NCBI GenBank assembly: GCA_905477565.1
Contig: CAJQGO010000046.1
Location: forward strand, 1-8,488
DNA length: 8,488 bases
Source of the DNA: an uncultured Planctomycetota bacterium
GTDB lineage: Bacteria; Planctomycetota; Planctomycetia; Pirellulales; UBA1268
Direction: 5' to 3'
Below the pieces are notes generated by a model. That model was not told where the DNA came from and made no database searches. It worked only from the letters and a program-made list of their open reading frames with translations. Both the position numbers and the translations under genes were made by a program. The stretch's first letter is position 1. Each line of letters opens with the position of its first letter. Of the stretch, positions 1 to 6,104 are shown one piece after another.

Positions 1-68
1 GCTTCTTCAAAATAAGTACCAGCGACAGCATGTCCTGAAAAAAAGCGAGAAGAGAACTGTCCGACTCC

Positions 69-1880
69 CTACTGCCTCTCTGCACCGGTTTCGAGAACCG
101 CCATAAATGCCTTCTGAGGAATATCGACTGAGCCGATACTCTTCATCCGCTTCTTGCCCTCTTTTTGTTTGGCCCAGAGCTTTTTCTTTCGAGAGATGTC
201 ACCGCCGTAACACTTTGCCGTGACATTCTTTCGTAGTGCAGAGATCGTCTCTCGAGCAATAATTTTGGTGCCGATTGCAGCTTGTAAAGCGACTTCAAAC
301 ATATGGCGATCAATCTCACCGCGGAGTTTCTTGACAATCGCTCGTCCTCGCCTGTCAGCATCTCTACGGTCACAGATGATCGAAAGAGCGTCAACCTTTT
401 TACCACCAACAAGAATATCGAGTCTGGCAAGATCAGCAGGAAAGTATCCCTGTAGTTCATAGTCAAGTGTGCCGTATCCTCGGGTCACGCTCTTAATTTT
501 GTCATGGAGATCATAGATCACTTCACCAAGAGGAAGATCAAACGAAAGCATCGCTCGTGTTGGAGAAAGGTATTCAGTTTTCAGGAATACTCCACGTCTG
601 TCACTGCACAGCTGCATGACAGGACCAATAAATTCTACCGGGACAAGAAAATTGCACCGAACAATCGGCTGGCGAAACTCTTCGATCTGTCCTGTATCAG
701 GAACATCTTGGGGATTTCTTATTTCCAGTGTCTCACCATTCTTTAAAAGAAGCTGATACGTCACGTTGGGTGCAGTCTGAACGAGGTCCAGGTCTGCTTC
801 CTGCTCAAGTCGTTGCTGAATGATTTCCATATGCAGAAGGCCAAGAAACCCACAGCGAAAACCAAACCCAAGTGCCTCACTACTCTCAGGCTGAAACTCA
901 AACGAAGGATCATTGATAGCCAGCCGTTCAAGGGACTCCCTCAACTCCTCAAAGTTCTCACCCTCAGACGGGTAGAGGCCACAATAGACCATTCGCTGCG
1001 GTGGTTTGTAACCAGCAACGGCTGCCGCTCCGTCCTTGCCAGGGACTGAAAGTGTGTCACCGATATGTACATGCTCCACATCTTTGATGTTACACACCAG
1101 ATACCCTACCTGGCCGGCAGCAAGCTGGTCACATGATCGACGCTGAGGAACAAACTGTCCAAGATCAAGGACTTCATGTGTGACACCGGTTTTCAGAAAG
1201 CGAATCTTCTGCCCTTTCGTAACAGTGCCATCAATGATTCGGACGTAGGTGATGACACCGCGATAGCTGTCATAGTGACTGTCAAAAATCAGTGCCTGCA
1301 ATACTTTTTCTGGATCACCCTGCGGCGGTGGAATCCGATCAATGATGGCAGCTAACAGGTCGTCGATACCAATGCCAGTTTTTGCACTTGCTCGAATAAC
1401 TTCGTCAGGCTCAATCGCAAGCGATTGTTCCATCTCGAGAAGGACTTCATCAACCCGTGCATGAACAAGATCAACCTTGTTAACGACAGGAACAATTTCA
1501 AGGTCTTCATTAATGGCGGCATAGGCGTTGGCAACTGTTTGAGCTTCAACACCTTGGAATGCGTCCACGAGCAAAACAGCTCCCTCACAGCAGGCGAGAG
1601 AGCGGGAGACCTCGTAGTGAAAGTCGACGTGGCCTGGCGTATCAATCAGGTTGAGTTCGTATAGTTCTCCATTGTGACGGTATTCCATGCGAACGGCTCG
1701 AGCTTTAATGGTGATACCCCGCTGCCGCTCAAGCTCCATGTCATCGAGCATTTGTGTCTTCAGTTGACGTTTCTCAACCGTGCCAGTGCTTTCCAGCAAC
1801 CGGTCGGCCAGGGTACTTTTGCCGTGATCGATGTGAGCAACGATTGAAAAGTTGCGAATATGCTTGCAGTCAAACGGCAT
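69..1880 (-). CDS. lepA: Elongation factor 4 (LepA), ribosome back-translocating GTPase
   Basis: This is a full-length translational GTPase of 603 residues, the usual LepA size. All G motifs are visible: G1 AHIDHGKST at residues 15-23, G2 RGITI at 54-58, G3 DTPGH at 80-84, G4 NKVD at 134-137 and G5 SAK at 165-167. Domain II and the EF-G-like domains III and V follow. The C-terminal LepA-specific domain ends in the typical KQKEGKKRMK and IPQKAF segments, which separates it from EF-G, TypA and EF-Tu. The family binds ribosomes in a GTP-dependent way in the cytoplasm and is implicated in remobilising stalled ribosomes and in 30S assembly. The ATG at 1878-1880 places the G1 motif at the expected distance, and a weak GGAAAG lies 9 bases upstream of it. 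It is the last gene of the minus-strand run, 45 bases after the ROK kinase gene. Nothing is missing from the protein. Confidence 0.98.
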   Translation of the reverse strand: MPFDCKHIRNFSIVAHIDHGKSTLADRLLESTGTVEKRQLKTQMLDDMELERQRGITIKARAVRMEYRHNGELYELNLIDTPGHVDFHYEVSRSLACCEGAVLLVDAFQGVEAQTVANAYAAINEDLEIVPVVNKVDLVHARVDEVLLEMEQSLAIEPDEVIRASAKTGIGIDDLLAAIIDRIPPPQGDPEKVLQALIFDSHYDSYRGVITYVRIIDGTVTKGQKIRFLKTGVTHEVLDLGQFVPQRRSCDQLAAGQVGYLVCNIKDVEHVHIGDTLSVPGKDGAAAVAGYKPPQRMVYCGLYPSEGENFEELRESLERLAINDPSFEFQPESSEALGFGFRCGFLGLLHMEIIQQRLEQEADLDLVQTAPNVTYQLLLKNGETLEIRNPQDVPDTGQIEEFRQPIVRCNFLVPVEFIGPVMQLCSDRRGVFLKTEYLSPTRAMLSFDLPLGEVIYDLHDKIKSVTRGYGTLDYELQGYFPADLARLDILVGGKKVDALSIICDRRDADRRGRAIVKKLRGEIDRHMFEVALQAAIGTKIIARETISALRKNVTAKCYGGDISRKKKLWAKQKEGKKRMKSIGSVDIPQKAFMAVLETGAERQ

Positions 1881-1925
1881 TCAGGAAATCTTTCCGAGAG
1901 ATGATGGGGGCGTCTAGGTGTGCGT

Positions 1926-2972
1926 TTAAGAGTTCTGTTGCTTCCACGTGAGTCGACCGAGGCCAGCTGCACCAATGGATCCTGCATGACCACCAAGCGT
2001 AGCGAATCGAAGAGCTGTCTTTTTTGCGAGTGTTGGAAATGTATGGCGGCGAATACACGTGTCGATACGATCGAGAAATGCTCGTCCAACGGGGTGTTCA
2101 TCCCTACCAAACGTCATTGCTCCTCCTAGGATGATAGCCGATGGATCAATAGTATGCATGAGTGTCACAATCCCGATAGCAAGCCAATCAGCCGTTTCCA
2201 TGACGAGGCTCATTGCCAGTTGATCTCCTTGTTCAGCATGATTCCCTATCAGAATGGGTGTTAAAGGTTCTCCCTGGTTGACAGCATCCGCAAGAGTTCC
2301 GACACCGCCATCCCGAATTCGCTCAGAGGCTCTCGCTTTGAGTGCCGTGGCACTTGCATACGCCTCAAGATGACCTGGTTGCCCGCATGGGCACATACGA
2401 GCAGTAGGTGATGAGTCGACAATGATGTGTCCGCACTCTGACCCATGGCTGTGTGCCCCTTCTATTGTCATGTCGTGAATGATGATGCCACCACCAACTC
2501 CTGTACCAAGTGTCAGGAGGATGAGGCTCGTGTCATCTCGTCCGGAACCCACCCAGAATTCTCCGTATGCAGCTGCGGTCGCATCATTTGCATAGGTAAC
2601 GGCATGGCCACAATGCTCCGCGACACGATCGCGCACCGGAAAATTCTCCCAGCCAGGAAAGTTGCCAGGTTTGAGCAAAACGCCTGTCGAGAGATCCTGT
2701 GGGCCTGGAGTGCCCAGACCAACGGCCGCTATGTCAGAGCGAGCAAGCCCAACACAATGTGCCAAAAGTTCAACAGAATGTCCCATTCGGATAGCAGCAT
2801 CATCCGGCCCATTTTGGACATTGGTTGGTTCGGTATGAAATGCCACCATTTGTCCTTGCCCATCAACCAGTGCTGCCTTGATATTGGTGCCACCTAAATC
2901 AATTCCAACAAACAAAGGGCCGGATATATCGGCATCCGGTAGGAGTAGGCGCGGTGATTTAGTTACTGGCAT
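1926..2972 (-). CDS. ROK-family sugar kinase (glucokinase-like)
   Basis: This is a 348-residue ROK-family kinase, probably phosphorylating glucose or a related hexose with ATP in the cytoplasm. Numbered from the chosen start, the phosphate-binding DLGGTNIK is at 25-32, the NDA motif with the expected catalytic Asp at 129-131, the second glycine-rich loop LGTGVGGG at 155-162, and ILGG at 281-284. The zinc loop has His182 followed by CPCGQPGHLE at 194-203; the classical CxCGxxGCxE carries Cys where His is found here. The frame stays open upstream to 3041, but those 23 residues are the shifted reading of the lipoprotein gene tail. The ATG at 2970-2972 is therefore preferred. It overlaps the end of the lipoprotein gene by 14 bases and has no Shine-Dalgarno sequence (the bases just upstream are CCTCC-like), which suggests translational coupling. 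Kinase identity is secure. Glucokinase versus fructokinase, or a N-acetyl-sugar kinase, cannot be settled from sequence alone. Confidence 0.93.
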   Translation of the reverse strand: MPVTKSPRLLLPDADISGPLFVGIDLGGTNIKAALVDGQGQMVAFHTEPTNVQNGPDDAAIRMGHSVELLAHCVGLARSDIAAVGLGTPGPQDLSTGVLLKPGNFPGWENFPVRDRVAEHCGHAVTYANDATAAAYGEFWVGSGRDDTSLILLTLGTGVGGGIIIHDMTIEGAHSHGSECGHIIVDSSPTARMCPCGQPGHLEAYASATALKARASERIRDGGVGTLADAVNQGEPLTPILIGNHAEQGDQLAMSLVMETADWLAIGIVTLMHTIDPSAIILGGAMTFGRDEHPVGRAFLDRIDTCIRRHTFPTLAKKTALRFATLGGHAGSIGAAGLGRLTWKQQNS

Positions 2973-3327
2973 CGGAGGGAGGTTCTTTGGGAGGACTTTT
3001 TTCAGCAGTTTCGGATTCTTTTGAGTCAATAGGCGGCTCATCTGATGGAGAGACTGATTGTTCAGCAGCTTCTATTTCTCGATCAGCAGCAGCCTTTGCT
3101 GCATCAGCTGATTCCCGGGCAGAGCGAGCTTTGTCAACTTCTTTTTCAGCAGTACTTGGTTCTGATGTTTCATCATTTTTATTGAGATCAAGAATTTCGA
3201 TAGTCTCAATTTCAATAACTTCACTCGGAGGCGGCTCCTTCGAAGAGCATCCAATAAACCATGTGCTTGAGCTTACGAGACAAATTATACAGACAGCTTT
3301 CGTTTGATAGTTCTTGAGCCAATTCAT
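2959..3327 (-). CDS. Small Glu/Pro/Ser-rich lipoprotein, function unknown
   Basis: This predicts a 122-residue lipoprotein. The N-terminus has Lys5 and Lys10, a hydrophobic core (about residues 11-25) and an FIGC lipobox with Cys27 as the lipidated residue. Phe at -3 is less common than Leu, but the arrangement fits signal peptidase II processing. The roughly 95-residue mature part is low-complexity and acidic: an E/I-rich stretch, an Ala/Glu/Lys/Arg segment (about residues 60-90) that could form a short coiled coil, and a Ser/Pro/Glu tail. The (K/D)EPP unit occurs three times. No enzymatic motif is seen. The frame is open up to 3396 with in-frame ATGs at 3396 and 3342, but only the ATG at 3325-3327 has a good Shine-Dalgarno site (GAGGA, 8 bases away) and gives a normal-length signal peptide. 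Its last 14 bases overlap the ROK kinase start. It may be an envelope-tethered linker or may bind the cell wall or another protein; no function can be assigned. Confidence 0.8.
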   Translation of the reverse strand: MNWLKNYQTKAVCIICLVSSSTWFIGCSSKEPPPSEVIEIETIEILDLNKNDETSEPSTAEKEVDKARSARESADAAKAAADREIEAAEQSVSPSDEPPIDSKESETAEKSPPKEPPSDASN

Positions 3328-3335
3328 GATGAGAT

Positions 3336-3340
3336 TCCTC
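3336..3340 (-). promoter_or_regulatory. Shine-Dalgarno site for the small lipoprotein
   Basis: On the minus strand this reads GAGGA and ends 8 bases before the ATG at 3325-3327. The in-frame ATGs at 3342 and 3396 lack a comparable site, so this motif decides the start choice. Confidence 0.6.
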
Positions 3341-3372
3341 ATAAAGGACAGAGAAGTATTCCTTGAGATCGT

Positions 3373-3401
3373 TCCATATTGATTCACTATCTTCAATTCA
3401 A
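3373..3401 (-). promoter_or_regulatory. Weak sigma-70-like promoter candidate upstream of the lipoprotein gene
   Basis: In the 86-base gap between the SixA-like gene and the lipoprotein gene, the minus strand reads TTGAAT (3401-3396), a 17-base spacer, then TATGGA (3378-3373). The -35 box and spacing are good, but the -10 box matches TATAAT only in its first three bases. The gap is the longest in the minus-strand run, so an internal promoter driving lipoprotein, kinase and lepA is plausible. Chance matches of this quality are common in AT-rich gaps. Confidence 0.2.
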
Positions 3402-3413
3402 AGTATGCGGTAG

Positions 3414-3911
3414 CTAAACCGCTGCTTCAATGACTTGTGCTGTGACAAGCCATTGAAGTTCTCCCGGCTGACTGAACCCGTTATCCAGACAGATTGAGGC
3501 AATGGCCCCTTTCTGCATGCGAATAGCGGCGTTGCCGTCTCCAATCGACGTTGCAACAAGTCGACCAACACACGGAGCATGACCCACCCATGCCACTTTG
3601 GCTACGTTTTCTTCAGTTGTCCATTCTGCAATTTCTTGCCAGTCCGACCCGGGAGCAAGCGAGTCATGAATCTCAAGGCGAGGAGTTTTGAGCACATCGA
3701 CCATGATTTCTGCTGTCTCACGTGTTCGTACCAACGGACTTGTAACGACCAGGTCAACCTCCAGTCCAAAGCCTTGCATGAAGCGAATGAACTGTTCGAA
3801 TCGCTTACGACCTTTTTTAGTCAGCCGACGATCATAATCGTCTTGATCAAGGCCGCATTCTTCGGCCCACGCATGACGGATAATGTAGAGCTGTGTTGGG
3901 AGCATGTGCAT
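3414..3911 (-). CDS. sixA: SixA-type phosphohistidine phosphatase (histidine phosphatase superfamily)
   Basis: This 165-residue protein is a compact member of the branch-1 histidine phosphatase superfamily, close in size to E. coli SixA (about 160). The nucleophile motif is RHA at residues 12-14 (His13), followed by a short acidic loop. SPLVRTRETAE at 58-68 carries the phosphate-pocket Arg62, and VGHAP at 109-113 carries the second catalytic His111. In the family these residues hydrolyse a phospho-ester or phosphohistidine through a phospho-His intermediate. E. coli SixA removes phosphate from histidine in phosphotransfer proteins. The protein has no signal peptide and should be cytoplasmic. 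The ATG at 3909-3911 is taken; ATG 3903-3905, two codons in, is equally possible, and neither has a strong ribosome site. The gene lies 36 bases after the RNase H-like gene. No histidine kinase or PTS gene is visible nearby, so its target is unknown. Confidence 0.85.
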   Translation of the reverse strand: MHMLPTQLYIIRHAWAEECGLDQDDYDRRLTKKGRKRFEQFIRFMQGFGLEVDLVVTSPLVRTRETAEIMVDVLKTPRLEIHDSLAPGSDWQEIAEWTTEENVAKVAWVGHAPCVGRLVATSIGDGNAAIRMQKGAIASICLDNGFSQPGELQWLVTAQVIEAAV

Positions 3912-3947
3912 AAAAATATTGTGAATACCTTCTCGTTCTTGAGCAAG

Positions 3948-4937
3948 TCAGGATTTTCTCCAGAGGACGTCATCATGGATACTCATGCGGTGACGATCTT
4001 TTTCTGTCTCGTGCCACCAGCGGCGGGCATCGACTGGATAGCCAGCCGTTGGCTGGAGTGATGGTATGTGATCTGTCCAAAAGCAATTAAACACATCCAT
4101 GGCGAGCTCACGGGTATATTTCGCTGTCATACTCGCAACGGCGACAGGCAGCTGAGATTCACCACCTACAGAAAAATGAATGAAGGTAGGACATTCTCTG
4201 TCATGAATACGATAATGAGAACAGCGAGCTGTTTCTGATAGTGGCTCGACTCTCGCCGCATCAAAGCAGTGTGAAACAACGCCTGCGTACCGCTTGCGGC
4301 CACCATGCCGATCACACCAGATAACAGCAGGCGTGTGAGGGTGCTGATTGCGAAGGTCAAAGGCAAGTTGCAGGGATGCTTGTGAGAGGATGTCTGACTT
4401 GTTCATTCCGTTGTCGAGTGCAGCATTAAACGTCTCTGGAAATATCCATCGACACGCCAGACCCGTCAGTCGAATGCCATGAGTCCGCAATTGTTTGGTT
4501 GCCTGATCAGACTGCTCGATAGCGCGTGGTGCTTTCGTTGCAAGCGGCAGTGCTACCGCATTGAGTTTTTTCCAGCAGGTGAGTTCGGAATCATCGGGTG
4601 CTTTCAGTGCAAGTAATGAGAGAAGATGATCACTGGTTTTGGGTATCGTGTCTGTTGCTATTTGAACTGCCGCGAACACACCTCGCTCTAATGGTTCAAG
4701 GGTTTCGGACTTTGTACTTTTCCGACTGAATATTTTTTTTGAATCACCCCAAGGTGGTCCTCGTCCTGCACGATAGTCATCATGAATATCATTTTGTAAT
4801 TTAATGAAATGTTCCGCTGCCTGTGTGGATAAATGGTCACTTTGTAGTTGATCGATTTGCCATGATGAGCCACCGATAACAAGTGGGCCAAGATTCGGTC
4901 CATAACCCGCTTCATCAATGCCAATTACCAAAGTCAT
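3948..4937 (-). CDS. RNase HII/HIII-like nuclease with a long central insertion
   Basis: This 329-residue protein opens directly with an RNase H type 2 core: GIDEAGYGP at residues 6-14 (Asp8, Glu9), and GDSKKI at 64-69 matching the family's DSKKL segment. WCDRHGG at 207-213 supplies a third acid, Asp209. ASMTAKYTREL at 268-278 aligns with the family's A-S-I-x-A-K-x-x-R-(D/E) helix and supplies Glu277. Those four acids are the metal-binding set of RNases HII and HIII, which cut the RNA strand of RNA/DNA hybrids. It is longer than RNase HII (about 200 residues) because some 130 residues separate the DSKK segment from the third acid. It lacks the N-terminal extension of RNase HIII. The ATG at 4935-4937 overlaps the upstream methyltransferase stop as ATGA, indicating coupled translation; an earlier in-frame ATG at 4988 would only add out-of-family residues. 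Fold assignment is fairly secure, but activity on RNA/DNA hybrids is an inference. Confidence 0.75.
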   Translation of the reverse strand: MTLVIGIDEAGYGPNLGPLVIGGSSWQIDQLQSDHLSTQAAEHFIKLQNDIHDDYRAGRGPPWGDSKKIFSRKSTKSETLEPLERGVFAAVQIATDTIPKTSDHLLSLLALKAPDDSELTCWKKLNAVALPLATKAPRAIEQSDQATKQLRTHGIRLTGLACRWIFPETFNAALDNGMNKSDILSQASLQLAFDLRNQHPHTPAVIWCDRHGGRKRYAGVVSHCFDAARVEPLSETARCSHYRIHDRECPTFIHFSVGGESQLPVAVASMTAKYTRELAMDVFNCFWTDHIPSLQPTAGYPVDARRWWHETEKDRHRMSIHDDVLWRKS

Positions 4938-5479
4938 GAGCCCACATCTGCCGGAGGATTTGGTGTGCCGTTTGGGAATTGCCGACAATACTCATAGATG
5001 GCGACAGCGGTTGACGTGGCTGCATTCAGGCTGTGAGGTAATCCGGCCATTGGAATTTCTGCAACACGATCAAGCTGGTCTAGGATCTCTGGGTCGATGC
5101 CGAGTCGCTCATTCCCAATAACAAGAACAGTCTTGCTTACAAACGGAAATGAAAAGAGGCATTCAGAATGCGTTGACTGCTCAAGACCAACCAGCTCCCA
5201 GCCTGCGTGTCTCATTTTATCAAGGACAGGCGGTAGGCTTCGATGAACCTCGATTGAAATTTCCTGCGCTGCTTCTCGAGCGATTTTCTCATCGAGCTTG
5301 CTGGAACCGCAGGTAATTAAATGACGGATGCCAAAACATCCACAGGTTCGTACGATATTAGATAGATTCACTTTACTGCGAAAAGCAGGGCAGGCCACAA
5401 TCAGGTCACGAGGACCAGCCAAGGGATGTGGCGGTCGATGTCGAATATGTTCAAACGATGGTCCTGTAGGCGATGACAT
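4934..5479 (-). CDS. SpoU/TrmH-family RNA 2'-O-ribose methyltransferase
   Basis: This 181-residue SPOUT methyltransferase carries the three SpoU motifs: N-L-S-N-I-V-R-T at residues 38-45 (motif 1, Asn38 and Arg44), LVIGNERLGI at 119-128 (motif 2, Glu124), and IPMAGLPHSLNAATSTA at 142-158 (motif 3, Ser150 and Asn152). These form the trefoil-knot site that binds S-adenosylmethionine and methylates a ribose 2'-OH in tRNA or rRNA. The protein is little more than the catalytic domain and lacks the N-terminal substrate-binding domain of RlmB-type enzymes, so it is closer in size to TrmH or TrmL. The target nucleotide cannot be read from sequence. The chosen ATG is 5477-5479; in-frame ATGs at 5491 and 5524 run into the signal-peptide region of the opposite gene and add family-unlike residues. 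No ribosome site is evident. The stop overlaps the next gene as ATGA. Confidence 0.9.
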   Translation of the reverse strand: MSSPTGPSFEHIRHRPPHPLAGPRDLIVACPAFRSKVNLSNIVRTCGCFGIRHLITCGSSKLDEKIAREAAQEISIEVHRSLPPVLDKMRHAGWELVGLEQSTHSECLFSFPFVSKTVLVIGNERLGIDPEILDQLDRVAEIPMAGLPHSLNAATSTAVAIYEYCRQFPNGTPNPPADVGS

Positions 5480-6098
5480 GAGCAGTAGCATGACACGAAA
5501 TACACAATTTCTAAAGCGGCTCATGTTGTTTGTCGGTGCAATTTTGATTGTCGGCTGTGGGTCGTATTGTGATCCACCAGCTGATCATGGTCCAAAGGGT
5601 GTCGTCCAACAGCCAGTCGCAAACCCTGTGTCTGTTTCCATTGCGGATCATTCGGAAATAGTCAACCGGATTGAGTCGCATCGTGGACAGGTCGTTGTCC
5701 TCGACTGCTGGAGCACGTCATGCCCACCATGTGTTAAGGAATTTCCGGGTCTCGTCGACCTTAAAAAAGACTATGGTGACACAGTGGCCTGTCTTTCACT
5801 ATCGTTCGACTTTGAGGGGTTCGGTGCGCCTGAAGACGTACTCCCGCCAGTGAAGAAATTTTTGGAACAGGTTTCGGCGGGCGATATTGAGAACCTCCTC
5901 AATCGTGATGAGGCAGATGCCTTGTATAAAAAAATGAACATTACGAGTGTCCCCGTGGTTATGGTCTGGGGTCGTAATGGTACGCTGGTACATCAATTTG
6001 ATGATGAGTATGCCAGTGAAAAACTCGGAAGATCTTTTACCTATGATGACGTACGCCAGGCGGTTGATCAGGCACTCAGCTCCCAATCGAAGGAATAA
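5478..6098 (+). CDS. TlpA-like thioredoxin-fold lipoprotein
   Basis: This 206-residue exported thiol-disulfide protein begins with basic residues and a hydrophobic core, then the lipobox IVGC with Cys27 as the predicted lipid anchor. A short linker leads into a thioredoxin fold. The active-site WSTSCPPC puts the CPPC pair at residues 82-85, and the cis-proline loop TSVP ends at Pro159. The wide spacing between active site and cis-Pro holds the extra insertion usual in TlpA/ResA proteins. These typically reduce disulfides in envelope proteins or cytochrome c apoproteins, which is the likely role here on the outer face of a membrane. In-frame ATGs at 5478, 5490 and 5523 are possible; 5478 has a weak TAGG 7 bases upstream, and 5490 is nearly as good. 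The frame is open further upstream to 5328 but runs antisense to the methyltransferase core. Signal peptidase I follows after 6 bases, so the two are very likely co-transcribed. Confidence 0.87.
   Translation: MSSSMTRNTQFLKRLMLFVGAILIVGCGSYCDPPADHGPKGVVQQPVANPVSVSIADHSEIVNRIESHRGQVVVLDCWSTSCPPCVKEFPGLVDLKKDYGDTVACLSLSFDFEGFGAPEDVLPPVKKFLEQVSAGDIENLLNRDEADALYKKMNITSVPVVMVWGRNGTLVHQFDDEYASEKLGRSFTYDDVRQAVDQALSSQSKE
6089..6094 (+). promoter_or_regulatory. Shine-Dalgarno site for signal peptidase I
   Basis: GAAGGA sits inside the last codons of the thioredoxin lipoprotein gene, 10 bases before the ATG at 6105. It supports that start over the out-of-frame ATG at 6098-6100, which overlaps the upstream TAA stop. 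Confidence 0.6.
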
Positions 6099-6104
6099 TG
6101 CACG

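Noticed and set aside
1..31. Minus-strand ATG at 29-31 opening a frame (MLSLVLILKK) that runs off the window, possibly the next gene after lepA.
   Set aside because: Only ten codons are visible and the AGGA is one base from the ATG, too close for a normal ribosome site; this cannot be distinguished from chance.
1884..1895. Inverted repeat GGAAA-TC-TTTCC just upstream of lepA.
   Set aside because: Five-base arms with a two-base loop are expected by chance, and no second copy was seen to support an operator.
2445..2897. Long plus-strand open frame opposite the ROK kinase gene.
   Set aside because: It is antisense to a well-supported kinase, its Cys- and His-rich translation shows no family motif, and it has no ribosome site.
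2973..3041. Extended N-terminus for the ROK kinase starting at 3041.
   Set aside because: The extra 23 residues are a frame-shifted reading of the lipoprotein tail and precede the family's normal start region.
3001..3152. Repeated TTCAGCAG at 3001, 3061 and 3145.
   Set aside because: It is the antisense of Ala/Glu codons in the low-complexity lipoprotein; spacing is irregular and no structure is implied.
3579..4061. Long plus-strand open frame spanning the SixA-like and RNase H-like genes.
   Set aside because: It runs antisense across two genes with intact catalytic motifs; the translation shows no recognisable domain.
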